In this document: positions 34,607-43,396 of the stretch, one piece after another
Position numbering within the stretch: the stretch's first letter is position 1
How the letters are laid out: each line of letters starts with the position of its first letter
Made by a program: the position numbers and the translations under genes
From: Saccharothrix luteola
Lineage (GTDB): Bacteria > Actinomycetota > Actinomycetes > Mycobacteriales > Pseudonocardiaceae
Direction of reading: 5' to 3'
NCBI RefSeq assembly: GCF_020859565.1
Contig: NZ_JAJHUO010000041.1
Location: 26,781 to 90,780 of the forward strand
Length of the DNA: 64,000 nucleotides
The notes under the pieces: generated by a model
Database searches by the model: none
Told to the model about the DNA's origin: nothing
The model's input: only the letters and a program-made list of their open reading frames with translations

Positions 34607-35661
34607 CCGTGCGGTGCAACCCCCACCTGTTCGACCTGCTCGGCAACACCCCCGTCGCCCGCATCGACACGCCGCTGCCCCACCGGCACGGCGGGTTCTG
34701 GGCGAAGCTGGAGTGCCTGAGCGCGGGCGGGATGAAGGCGCGGTCGGCGGTCGCGATGCTGCTGGCCGCACGGGAGCGCGGTGAGCTGCGCCCCGGCGCG
34801 GTGGTCGTGGAGTCGACCAGCGGCACGCTCGGCCTCGGGTTGGCGTTCGCCGGCCAGGCGTTGGGTCACCCGGTCGTGCTGGTAGTCGACCACGAGCTGG
34901 AGCCGTCGATGCGCGCGTTGCTGCGCGCGCACGGCGCGCGGCTGGAGGTCGTGGACCGGCCGCACCCGACCGGCGGCTGGCAGCAGGCCAGGCTGGACCG
35001 GCTGCGCGCCGTGCTGCGCGGCCTGCCCGGCGCGTACTGGCCCGACCAGTACAACAACCCCGACAACCCCGCCGGGTACGCGGGACTGGCGCGGGAGCTC
35101 GCGGCCCAGCTCGACCACGCGGACGTGCTGGTGTGCAGCGTCGGCACGGGCGGGCACAGCGCCGGCGTCGTCACCGCCCTGCGCGGGCACTGGCCGGACG
35201 TGCGGCTGATCGGCGTGGACACCGTCGGCTCGACGATCTTCGGCCAGCCCGCCCGGCAACGGGTCATGCGCGGGCTGGGCAGCAGCATCCACCCGCGCAA
35301 CGTCGCCTACGAGGAGTTCGACGAGGTGCACTGGCTCGGCCCGGTCGAGGTGGTCGACGCGTGCCGCCGCCTGGCGCGGGACTGCTTCGTCACCGGCGGC
35401 TGGAGCACGGGCGCGGTCGCCCTGGTGTCGGCGTGGGTGGCGCGCGTCGAGCCCGGCGCGACCGTGGTGACGATCTTCCCGGACGGCCCGCACCGCTACC
35501 TCGGCACCATCTTCGACGACGATTTCTGCCAGGCACGGGGCTTGCTCGGCACACCGGAGGACCGGCCGGTCGAGATCGCGGACACCGCCGGGATCGAGGT
35601 CACGAGCTGGGCGAGGTGCCGGACGGTCTACGCGCCCAAGGCTGTCGGGGTGCCGGTGTGA
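34603..35661 (+). CDS. PLP-dependent cysteine-synthase-like enzyme (SbnA type)
   Basis: 352 aa, fold type II. PLP lysine about K45 (AGGMKARSA), substrate loop STSGTLG near residue 71, phosphate loop GTGGH. SbnA and AesA-like members of this family use O-phospho- or O-acetylserine to make beta-substituted alanines such as the 2,3-diaminopropionate precursor in staphyloferrin B and EDDS-type metallophores. The SbnB/ornithine-cyclodeaminase partner is absent here, so the amine donor and product may differ. Overlaps both neighbours by 4 bp. Confidence 0.88.
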   Translation: MTVRCNPHLFDLLGNTPVARIDTPLPHRHGGFWAKLECLSAGGMKARSAVAMLLAARERGELRPGAVVVESTSGTLGLGLAFAGQALGHPVVLVVDHELEPSMRALLRAHGARLEVVDRPHPTGGWQQARLDRLRAVLRGLPGAYWPDQYNNPDNPAGYAGLARELAAQLDHADVLVCSVGTGGHSAGVVTALRGHWPDVRLIGVDTVGSTIFGQPARQRVMRGLGSSIHPRNVAYEEFDEVHWLGPVEVVDACRRLARDCFVTGGWSTGAVALVSAWVARVEPGATVVTIFPDGPHRYLGTIFDDDFCQARGLLGTPEDRPVEIADTAGIEVTSWARCRTVYAPKAVGVPV

Positions 35662-36686
35662 AGCTCGACTGGACCGGGTACGGCCTGGAGCTGCGGTCGC
35701 CGTTGCGCATCTCGCGGTCGGTGATGGCCCGTCGCGACGCCGTGCGCGTGGTCGTGGAGTGGGACGGGGTCCGCGGCCACGGCGAGGTCGTGACCAGCCA
35801 GTACTACGGGCTGGACGTGGAGCGGATCACCGGCCTGCTCCGCGAGCTGGCGCCTGTGGTCGCCGACTGCGCGGACCCCGCGGAACTCCGGGAACGCCTG
35901 CCCGAGCTGCCGCCGGGCGTGCTCGCCGCCGTGGACGCCGCGCTGCACGACCTGGCCGCGTTGCGCGACGGGGTGCCGGTGCACGTGTCGCTCGGCATTC
36001 CACAGTGGACTGACGTGCCGACGGCGTACACGATCGGCATCGGTACACCGGACGACGCCGCCGCCGAGGCCGAAGCGCTGGCCGTGCGCGGGTTCACCGT
36101 GCTGAAGGTCAAGGTCGGCTCGGCCGACGACATCGCCCGGGTCACCGCCGTGCGGGCAGCCGCGCCCGACGCCCGCCTCATCCTCGACCCGAACGGCGGC
36201 TGGACGGCCGAGGAGACCGTGCGGGTGGTCGACCGGCTCACCGGGGTCGACGCGCTGGAACAGCCGATCCCGCCCGGTCACCGGGACGACCTGGCGTGGT
36301 TGCGCGAGCGGTGCCCGGTGCCGTTGATCGCGGACGAGGACGCCGCCACCGTCGCCGACGTGCGGGCGTTGGCGGGTCTGGTCGACGGGGTGAACGTCAA
36401 GCTGGCCAAGTGCGGCGGGATCACCGCCGCCCGGGAGGTCGTCGACGTCGCGCGCGAGTGCGGCCTGGACGTGATGCTCGGCTGCCTGGTGGCCAGCTCG
36501 CTGGGCATCGCGCCCGCCGTGCACCTGACCGGCTACGCGCGCTGGGTCGACCTGGACGGCCACCTGCTGCTGGCCGACGACCCGTGGACCGGCATCGGCG
36601 GCGAGGACGGCACCCTGCGCCTGGCCGGCGCGCCCGGTCTCGGCGTCGCGCCCGCCACCGACTCCGGCGGGGTCGTGCGCCGATGA
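35658..36686 (+). CDS. Enolase-superfamily racemase/epimerase (dipeptide epimerase-like)
   Basis: 342 aa with the mandelate racemase/muconate-lactonizing capping domain and barrel. Catalytic lysines K152 (LKVKVGS) and K251 (VKLAKCGG), metal ligands D177 (LDPNGGW), E201 (LEQPIP) and D226 (IADED). Two opposed lysines suit 1,1-proton transfer, that is epimerisation at an alpha carbon, as in L-Ala-D/L-Glu epimerase or N-succinylamino acid racemase. In this operon it probably sets stereochemistry of the ligand, as histidine racemase CntK does for staphylopine. Confidence 0.88.
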   Translation: MKLDWTGYGLELRSPLRISRSVMARRDAVRVVVEWDGVRGHGEVVTSQYYGLDVERITGLLRELAPVVADCADPAELRERLPELPPGVLAAVDAALHDLAALRDGVPVHVSLGIPQWTDVPTAYTIGIGTPDDAAAEAEALAVRGFTVLKVKVGSADDIARVTAVRAAAPDARLILDPNGGWTAEETVRVVDRLTGVDALEQPIPPGHRDDLAWLRERCPVPLIADEDAATVADVRALAGLVDGVNVKLAKCGGITAAREVVDVARECGLDVMLGCLVASSLGIAPAVHLTGYARWVDLDGHLLLADDPWTGIGGEDGTLRLAGAPGLGVAPATDSGGVVRR

Positions 36687-37864
36687 GGCGCTTCCCGCTG
36701 TCCGTGCGCCTGCTGCTGGTCAACCAGTTCGGCGTGAACACCGGCTTCTACCTGCTGATCCCCTACCTCGCCACGCACCTCGGCGACCTCGGCCTGTCGG
36801 TCGCCGCCATCGGCACCGTGCTCGGCGTGCGGACGTTGAGCCAGCAGGGCCTGTTCCTGGTCGGCGGCTCGGCGGCCGACCGGCTCGGGCCCCGGCGGGT
36901 CATCATCGCGGGCTGCGCGGTCCGGGCCGTCGGCTTCGGGCTGTTCGCGGCGGGCGAGTCGGTGGCGGTGCTGCTGGCCGCCTCCGTCCTCAGCGGACTG
37001 GCCGGCGCGTTGTTCAACCCCGCCGTGCGCGCGTACATCGCCGACGAGTCGTCCGACCGGGCGGGCGCGTTCGCGCTGTTCAACGTCTACGGGCAGGCGG
37101 GCGCGCTGGCCGGGCCGCTGCTGGGCGGCCTGCTGGTGCTGTGGGACTTCCGGGTCGCGGCGCTGGTGGCGGCCGGGATCTTCGCCGCGCTCACGGTCGC
37201 GCAAGCCGTCGTGCTGCCCGACCGGCCGGCGGCGCCGCACCGGGGCACGGTGCTGGACGACTGGCGCGAGTGCCTGTCCGACCGGCGGTTCCTGGCGTTC
37301 ACCTTCGCGCTCACCGGCATGTTCGTGCTGCAGAACCAGCTGTACCTGGTGCTGCCGCTGGAGGCGCGGCGGCTGTCCGGCTCGACGTTCGCCGTCGCGG
37401 CGCTGTTCCTGGTGTCCACCCTGGCCACGCTGCTGTTCCAGGTGCGCCTCACCCGCGCGCTGGACCGGCTCGCGCGCGGTCGGGCCATCGCGCTCGGGCT
37501 CGCCGTGATGGGGCTGGGGTTCGTCGCCACGGCGGTGAGCCACGTCGGCCCGTTCGGCGGCATCACGCCCGTGCTGGTCGCCGCGCTGCTGCTGGCGGTC
37601 GGCGTGATGATCGCGCACCCGTTCGTCTACGAGCTGATCCCCGCGTTCGCCCGCACGGGTTTGGCCGGCACGTACTTCGGTGTGTTCTACCTGGTCTCCG
37701 GCCTGGCCGCGGCCCTGGGCAACGCGGCGATCGGCTGGGTGTTCGGCCGGTCGGCCCCGCTGGCGTCACTGCTCTGCGTCGGCGTCGGGCTCGGGTGCGC
37801 GGCGGCCGTGGCCTGGCTGCACCGACGTGGCGCGCTCACCGTGAAACGAGAGGTGGCCCGATGA
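36683..37864 (+). CDS. MFS transporter, putative metallophore exporter
   Basis: 393 aa, twelve predicted spans in two halves. The loop 2-3 motif reads GGSAADRLGPRRV (motif A). Starts with ATG 36683 overlapping the epimerase stop. By position it should export the product, like CntE in staphylopine systems. Confidence 0.9.
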   Translation: MRRFPLSVRLLLVNQFGVNTGFYLLIPYLATHLGDLGLSVAAIGTVLGVRTLSQQGLFLVGGSAADRLGPRRVIIAGCAVRAVGFGLFAAGESVAVLLAASVLSGLAGALFNPAVRAYIADESSDRAGAFALFNVYGQAGALAGPLLGGLLVLWDFRVAALVAAGIFAALTVAQAVVLPDRPAAPHRGTVLDDWRECLSDRRFLAFTFALTGMFVLQNQLYLVLPLEARRLSGSTFAVAALFLVSTLATLLFQVRLTRALDRLARGRAIALGLAVMGLGFVATAVSHVGPFGGITPVLVAALLLAVGVMIAHPFVYELIPAFARTGLAGTYFGVFYLVSGLAAALGNAAIGWVFGRSAPLASLLCVGVGLGCAAAVAWLHRRGALTVKREVAR

Positions 37865-38673
37865 GCGAGAACCTGTTGACGGACAACCCCGGCCTCTACG
37901 AGCGGCAGTTCCCCGATCCCGACCACCTCGCCGCCCGGTTCGCGCACGACGTCGTGACCAGGTTCGGTGCCGACCACCACTCCGGGGCCCGGCGCACCCT
38001 GCTGGACGTCGGCTGCGGCACGGGCCGCGACGCGGGACACCTGGCCGGGCTCGGCTACGAGGTGGTCGGGCTCGACAGCTCCGAGCGCATGGTCCAGCAC
38101 GCCCGCGCGCACCACCCGGCGGTCGAGTTCGTGCTCGGCGACATGCGGTCGTTCGCGCTCGGCCGGCGCTTCGACGTGATCACGTGCCTGGACAGCGCGC
38201 TGCTGTACTGCCACACGAACGCCGACCTGGACGAGTTCCTGCGCCGCTGCCGCGACCACCTCGAACCGGGCGGCCTGCTGGTGGCGGAGATGCGCAACGG
38301 CGCGTTCTTCCTGGGCAGCACCGAACTGCTCGACGGCGTCCGCACCCGCACGGTCGTCTGGGAAGGCGTGTCCTACACCTCGCACACCAGGCTCTGGATC
38401 GACCACGCCGCACAGCTGCTGCGCCGCCGGCGGGAGTGGTGGTGGCCCGGCGCGCAGCCGCTCGTGCAGCGCTCGGCGTGGCGACTGCTGTTCCCGCAGG
38501 AGCTGCGGCACTTCCTCGACCACGCCGGTTTCGACGTGCTCGCCCTGTTCGACTCGCCGGGGCCGCGCACCGAACCTCCCTGGGCACCCGACGAACCGCG
38601 GACGGCCGACGCCGAGTTGGGCGAAGTCCTGTCCGGAGACCGCCTGCACCTCGTCGCGCGCCTGCGCCGCTGA
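37861..38673 (+). CDS. Class I SAM-dependent methyltransferase
   Basis: 270 aa. SAM-binding motif I LLDVGCGTGRDAGHL, acidic motif II (VVGLDSSERM), then LEPGGLLVAEM. No aromatic or DNA-type signature, so N- or O-methylation of a small molecule is likely. Tailoring of the metallophore scaffold is inferred from its place in the operon; overlaps the MFS stop by 4 bp. Confidence 0.9.
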   Translation: MSENLLTDNPGLYERQFPDPDHLAARFAHDVVTRFGADHHSGARRTLLDVGCGTGRDAGHLAGLGYEVVGLDSSERMVQHARAHHPAVEFVLGDMRSFALGRRFDVITCLDSALLYCHTNADLDEFLRRCRDHLEPGGLLVAEMRNGAFFLGSTELLDGVRTRTVVWEGVSYTSHTRLWIDHAAQLLRRRREWWWPGAQPLVQRSAWRLLFPQELRHFLDHAGFDVLALFDSPGPRTEPPWAPDEPRTADAELGEVLSGDRLHLVARLRR

Positions 38674-38683
38674 AAGGAACGAC

Positions 38684-40219
38684 ATGCACTCCCTCAACCG
38701 CCGCGGTTTCCTCGGCCTCACCGCCGGCCTCTCGGTCGCCGCCCTCACCGGGTGCGGCACCGCCGAACCGACCTCCTCCGCGTCCACCCCGCGCAACGGC
38801 GGCCGGCTGCGCGCGGCGTTCGCGGGCGCCGGCGCCAAGGAGGTGCTGGACCCGCACCTGGCGAACCTGTTCGTGGAGGCCGCCCGGTCCAAGGCGCTGT
38901 ACGACAAGCTCGCCGACCTCGGCCCGGACGTCTCCGCGCAGCCCAGGCTCGCCGAGAAGTGGGAGCCCGACGCCACCCTGACCCGCTGGCGGATCACGCT
39001 GCGGCAGGCCGCCTTCCACAACGGGCAGCCGGTGCGCGCGGACGACGTGCTGGCCAGCTACGCCCGCATCCTCGACCCCGCCCGCGCGTTCCGGGCCAAG
39101 TCCAGCCTCGCGCTGATCGACCTGACCGACAGCCGCGCGGTGGACGAGCGCACGGTGGAGTTCGCGCTCAAGCGGCCGTTCGTGGAGTTCCCGAACGTGT
39201 TGGCGGCCTTCGGCGCGTACATCGTGCCCGCCGGCACGGAGGACTTCACCACGCCCGTCGGCTCGGGACCGTTCCGCTTCGTGTCGTTCGAGCCGGGCAA
39301 GTCGGTGCTGCTCAAGCGGCACGACGGGTACTGGGAGGGCGCGCCCCACCTGGACGAGCTGGAGTTCGTGATCGCCAACGAGGAGTCCGCGCGGGCGAAC
39401 GCGCTGCTCGGCGGCCAGGTCGAGTACGCGCACGACCTGACCCCGACCACCGCGCGCAGCCACGCGGCCGGCGACCGGATGACGATCCACCGCGCGCCCA
39501 ACAGCGCCGTGCAGGCGTTCGCGATGAAGCTGGACCGGCCGCCGTTCGACAACCGGGACCTGCGCGAGGCGATGTTCCTGCTCGCCGACCGGCCTCAGCT
39601 GGTCGAGTCGGTGCTGGCGGGCAGCGGGCAGGTGGGCAACGACCTGTTCGGCAAGGGCTACCAGTACTACGCCGACGACATCCCGCAGCGCACGCGCGAC
39701 CTGGACAAGGCGAAGTTCCTGATCCGCCGCGCGGGCGCCGAGGGCCTCACGGTCAAGCTGGACACCTCCACCGCCGCGGCCGGCATGGTCGAGGCCGCCA
39801 CGGTGTTCGCCGACCAGGTCAAGGGCTCGGGGCTGACCATCGAGGTGGTCACCGGCAACAAGGACAGCTACTGGTCCGACACGCTCAAGAACGGCTCGCT
39901 GTCGAGCTTCCGGTCCGGCGCGATGCCGATCGAGACCCACGTCGCGCAACGCCTGCTGAGCGGTTCGGGCACGAACGTGACGAAGTGGGCCCGGCCCGGG
40001 TTCGACGCGCTGTACGACAAAGCGGTGTCCACTGTGGACGCGGCACAGCGCGGCGAGGTGCACCGGGAGATGCAGCGCTCCCTGCACGCCGAGGGCGGCT
40101 ACCTGATGTGGGGCTTCGCGGACTGGATCGTCGGCGCCGCGCCGAAGGTGGGCGGCATCTCCACCGCGCCCGCGAACACGCTCGACTGGGCGCGGTTCGA
40201 CAAGGTGTGGCTGGGATGA
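38684..40219 (+). CDS. Opp/Nik-type ABC substrate-binding lipoprotein
   Basis: 511 aa, SBP_bac_5 family as in OppA, NikA and CntA. N-terminus combines a twin-arginine motif (NRRGFLGL) with a lipobox (LTGC), suggesting Tat export and lipid anchoring. The fold is followed by regions typical of the family (ITLRQAAFHNGQPVRADDVL). Predicted to bind the metal-ligand complex outside the cell. Ten bases after the methyltransferase gene and 4-bp overlap with the permease. Confidence 0.92.
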   Translation: MHSLNRRGFLGLTAGLSVAALTGCGTAEPTSSASTPRNGGRLRAAFAGAGAKEVLDPHLANLFVEAARSKALYDKLADLGPDVSAQPRLAEKWEPDATLTRWRITLRQAAFHNGQPVRADDVLASYARILDPARAFRAKSSLALIDLTDSRAVDERTVEFALKRPFVEFPNVLAAFGAYIVPAGTEDFTTPVGSGPFRFVSFEPGKSVLLKRHDGYWEGAPHLDELEFVIANEESARANALLGGQVEYAHDLTPTTARSHAAGDRMTIHRAPNSAVQAFAMKLDRPPFDNRDLREAMFLLADRPQLVESVLAGSGQVGNDLFGKGYQYYADDIPQRTRDLDKAKFLIRRAGAEGLTVKLDTSTAAAGMVEAATVFADQVKGSGLTIEVVTGNKDSYWSDTLKNGSLSSFRSGAMPIETHVAQRLLSGSGTNVTKWARPGFDALYDKAVSTVDAAQRGEVHREMQRSLHAEGGYLMWGFADWIVGAAPKVGGISTAPANTLDWARFDKVWLG

Positions 40220-41160
40220 GCTTGCGCCGGTACGCGGCCCGGCGGCTGGCGATCGGCCTGGTCCAGGTGCTCGCCGTCGTCACGGTGGTGTTCCTGCTGG
40301 TGCAGGCGTTGCCGGGGGACGCGGCGGTGGCGTTGGCGGGCGACAACCCGGACCCGCAGCGGATCGCGCAGATCCGCGCCGCGATGGGGTTGGACCGGCC
40401 GCCGCTGGAGCGTTTCGGCGACTGGCTGTGGGGGTTGGCGCGCGGCGACTTCGGCGTGTCGCTGATCTCCGGGCGGCCGGTGGCGGAGTTCCTGCACGAC
40501 GGGCTGGGGCCGACGCTCGTGCTGGCCGTGCTCGCCCTGGTGCTGCTGATCCCGTCGGCGGTGCTGCTGGGCGTGCTGGCGGCGTTGCGCGAGGGCGGGC
40601 CGGTGGACCGGGTGGTCACGACGGTGACCGTGGGTCTGCACTCGATCCCGGAGTTCGCGCTGGCCGTCGTGCTGATCGCGTTGTTCGGGGTGCAGTTGCG
40701 GTGGCTGCCGCCCACGGCGGTGGGCGCCGACCTGCTCGGGCAGCCCGCCGTGCTGGTGCTGCCGCTGGTGGTGCTGGTCGCGCGGCCGTTGTGCTCGATC
40801 AGCCGGCTCGTGCGGGCCGGGATGATCGACGCGCTGGCGTCCGACTACGTCCGGCACGCGCGGCGGCTGGGCATCGGGGTGACGCGGGTCCGGTTCGCGC
40901 ACGCGTTGCCGACCGCGCTGGCGCCCGCCGTGCAGCAGGTGGCGCGGACCACCGACTGGCTGCTCGGCGGCGTGATCGTGGTCGAGGCGGTGTTCGTCAT
41001 CCCCGGTCTCGGCACGATCCTGGTGGACGCGGTCGCGGGCCGCGACCTGCCGGTGGTGCAGGGGCTCGCGGTGGTGTTCGCGGTGACCACGGTGGTGGTG
41101 AACCTGGTCGCGGACCTGCTCGTGTTCCGGCTCGCGCCGAGATCGGTGGCGATCGCGTGA
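40216..41160 (+). CDS. Opp/Nik-type ABC permease (DppB/NikB family)
   Basis: 314 aa, six spans, with the DppB start pattern (RRYAARRLAIGLVQVLAVV) and the EAA-like loop (DYVRHARRLGIGVTRVRFAHA). Forms the channel with the following permease for metal-chelate or oligopeptide uptake. Confidence 0.93.
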   Translation: MSLRRYAARRLAIGLVQVLAVVTVVFLLVQALPGDAAVALAGDNPDPQRIAQIRAAMGLDRPPLERFGDWLWGLARGDFGVSLISGRPVAEFLHDGLGPTLVLAVLALVLLIPSAVLLGVLAALREGGPVDRVVTTVTVGLHSIPEFALAVVLIALFGVQLRWLPPTAVGADLLGQPAVLVLPLVVLVARPLCSISRLVRAGMIDALASDYVRHARRLGIGVTRVRFAHALPTALAPAVQQVARTTDWLLGGVIVVEAVFVIPGLGTILVDAVAGRDLPVVQGLAVVFAVTTVVVNLVADLLVFRLAPRSVAIA

Positions 41161-41927
41161 GGGGCGTCGGCTGGTCGCTCGTGCTGGTGCCGCTGGCGTT
41201 GGCGCTGGTGGGCCCGTGGTTCGTGCCGGACGAGCTGACGCGTGGCGCGCCGTTCGCGGAGAACTCGTCGCTGGGCACGGACTTCGTCGGCCGGGACGTG
41301 TGGCACCAGGTGCTCGCGGGCGGGCGGACGGTGGTGCTGGTGGCGTTGGTGGCGACGGCGTTCTCGTACCTGCTCGGCGTGCCGTGGGGCGTCCTCGCCG
41401 CGATGACCCGCCTGCGGATCGTGGACGAGGTGCTGATGCGGCCCTTGGACCTGCTGCTCGCGGTGCCGTCGTTGCTGGTGCTGATCCTGGTGGCGGCGAT
41501 CGCCGGGCCGGGGCTGACGGTGCTCGTCGCCGTCGTGGCGCTGGTCAACTTCCCGGACGTGGCGCGGATCTCGCGGGCCGCCGCGCTGGAGATCGCCGGA
41601 CGTCCGGCGCTGGAGGCGATGCGGTTGCAGGGCGAGACGTGGTGGCGGACGTCCATCGTCTACACGGGACGGTCGATGCTGCGGACCCTGGCCGCCGACC
41701 TGGGCGTGCGGCTGACCGGTGCGCTGTACCTGGTCGCGTCGGCCAGCTTCCTCGGCGTCGGGGTCGCTCCGGACGCCGCCGACTGGGCCGTCATGGTCGA
41801 CCGCAACCGGGTGGGGCTGTTCATCCAGCCGTGGGCGGTGGTCGTGCCCGCGTTGCTGATCGTGGCGTTGTCGGTGGGGTTGAACCTGGTGTTCGACCGG
41901 GCGTTGCGGGCGGAGGCGCGGACGTGA
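41157..41927 (+). CDS. Opp/Nik-type ABC permease (DppC/NikC family)
   Basis: 256 aa from GTG 41157. Contains the family GTDFVGRDVWHQVLAGG segment and an EAA-like loop near RPALEAMRLQGETWWR. Slightly short, lacking an extended N-terminal tail. Overlaps both neighbours by 4 bp. Confidence 0.93.
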   Translation: MRGVGWSLVLVPLALALVGPWFVPDELTRGAPFAENSSLGTDFVGRDVWHQVLAGGRTVVLVALVATAFSYLLGVPWGVLAAMTRLRIVDEVLMRPLDLLLAVPSLLVLILVAAIAGPGLTVLVAVVALVNFPDVARISRAAALEIAGRPALEAMRLQGETWWRTSIVYTGRSMLRTLAADLGVRLTGALYLVASASFLGVGVAPDAADWAVMVDRNRVGLFIQPWAVVVPALLIVALSVGLNLVFDRALRAEART

Positions 41928-43396
41928 CGGCGGTGGTGCACGTGGAGGGCCTGCGCGCGGTGGCCGGGTCGCACACCTTGGTCGACGGTGTCAGCTTCGC
42001 GCTGTCGGCGGGGCAGGTGGTGGCGCTGGTCGGCGCGTCCGGCAGCGGCAAGACCACCACGGGGTTGGCGCTGCTCGGCGAGCACGCGCCGGGTGTGTCG
42101 GTGAGCGGGCGGATCACGGTGACCGGGCGCGTCGGGTTCGTACCGCAGCAGCCGTCGGCGGCGCTGAACCCGGTGCGGCGGCTCGGTGGCGTGTTCCGGG
42201 AGATCGCCGCCCTGCACCCCGGTGATCGCGACTCGTTGATCGCCGACGCGTTGCGCCGGGCCCGGGTGCCGGTGGAGCTGCTGCGCCGGTACCCGCACGA
42301 GTTGTCCGGTGGCCAGCAGCAGCGGGTGGTGCTGGCGCAGGCGCTGGTCGGCGACCCGGCGGTGCTGGTCGCGGACGAGCCGACCACCGGGCAGGACCCG
42401 ATCACGCGGGCCGAGGTGGTGGACGAGCTGTCGTCGGTCGTGGCGCAGGGGGTGGCGCTGGTGCTGCTCACGCACGACCTGGACGTGGTGCGCGCGTTGG
42501 CGGACGAGGTCGTGGTGCTGCGGGCGGGCCAGGTGGTGGAGGCGGGGCCGGTGGCCGACGTGCTCGACCGGCCGCGGTCGGCCTACACCGCCGCACTGGT
42601 CGCCGCGCAGCCCCGCGTCACCGTGCCCGCCGAACGGCCGGTCGAGCCGGTCCGGTTGCGGACGCGGGCGGTGACGGCGCGGCACCGTGCCACGACCGTG
42701 CTGCACGACGTGGACGTGCGCGTGGGCGCGGGCGAGTGCCTCGCCGTCGTGGGGCGGTCCGGGAGCGGCAAGACCACGCTGGCCCGGTGCGTCGCCGGGC
42801 TGCACGCGGGGTTCACCGGTGACGTGCTGCTGGACGGGCGCCCGCTGCCCCGGTCGTTGCGCCGCCGGTCACGGGCGCAGTTGGCGGCGGTGCAGTACGT
42901 GTTCCAGGACGCCCGTGCGTCGTTCGACGCCTACCGGACCGTGCTGGACCAGGTCAGCCGGACCGCGGTGCGGCTCGGCGGCGTCGCCGACCCGCGTGCG
43001 GCGGCGTTGGCGGAACTGGCGGCCGTCGGGCTGGACGAGGCGACCGTGACCCGCAAGCCTGCCGGGCTGTCCGGCGGCGAGCTGCAACGCGCGGCGTTGG
43101 TGCGGGCGCTGCTGGCCCGGCCGGACGTGCTGGTGTGCGACGAGATCACCTCCGGCCTCGACACCCTGACCCAGGCGAGTCTGCTCGACCAGCTCGCCGC
43201 GCTCACCTGCGCCGTCGTGCTGATCAGCCACGACCTGGCCGTCGTCGCGCGGCTGGCCGACCGCGTCGCCGTGCTGCACCGCGGGCACGTCGTCGAGCAC
43301 GGGCCGGCGGGCGACGTCCTGGGCTCCCCCACCCATCCGGTGACCATCGGCCTGCTGGGCCGCTCGATGGAAGGAACAGAGGAGAAGAAGACATGA
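41924..43396 (+). CDS. Fused Opp/Nik-type ABC ATPase (DppD-DppF double domain)
   Basis: 490 aa carrying two complete nucleotide-binding domains: first Walker A GASGSGKTT and signature LSGGQQQRVVLAQAL; second Walker A GRSGSGKTT and signature LSGGELQRAALVRAL. The oligopeptide-binding C-terminal extensions of OppD/F appear shortened between the halves. One chain therefore supplies both ATPase sites of the importer. Confidence 0.93.
   Translation: MTAVVHVEGLRAVAGSHTLVDGVSFALSAGQVVALVGASGSGKTTTGLALLGEHAPGVSVSGRITVTGRVGFVPQQPSAALNPVRRLGGVFREIAALHPGDRDSLIADALRRARVPVELLRRYPHELSGGQQQRVVLAQALVGDPAVLVADEPTTGQDPITRAEVVDELSSVVAQGVALVLLTHDLDVVRALADEVVVLRAGQVVEAGPVADVLDRPRSAYTAALVAAQPRVTVPAERPVEPVRLRTRAVTARHRATTVLHDVDVRVGAGECLAVVGRSGSGKTTLARCVAGLHAGFTGDVLLDGRPLPRSLRRRSRAQLAAVQYVFQDARASFDAYRTVLDQVSRTAVRLGGVADPRAAALAELAAVGLDEATVTRKPAGLSGGELQRAALVRALLARPDVLVCDEITSGLDTLTQASLLDQLAALTCAVVLISHDLAVVARLADRVAVLHRGHVVEHGPAGDVLGSPTHPVTIGLLGRSMEGTEEKKT

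Noticed and set aside
38684..43396. Plain dipeptide/oligopeptide uptake operon
   Set aside because: The transporter is translationally tied to biosynthetic genes, an exporter and a GNAT gene and shares their operator-bearing promoter, so general peptide feeding is a weaker explanation.
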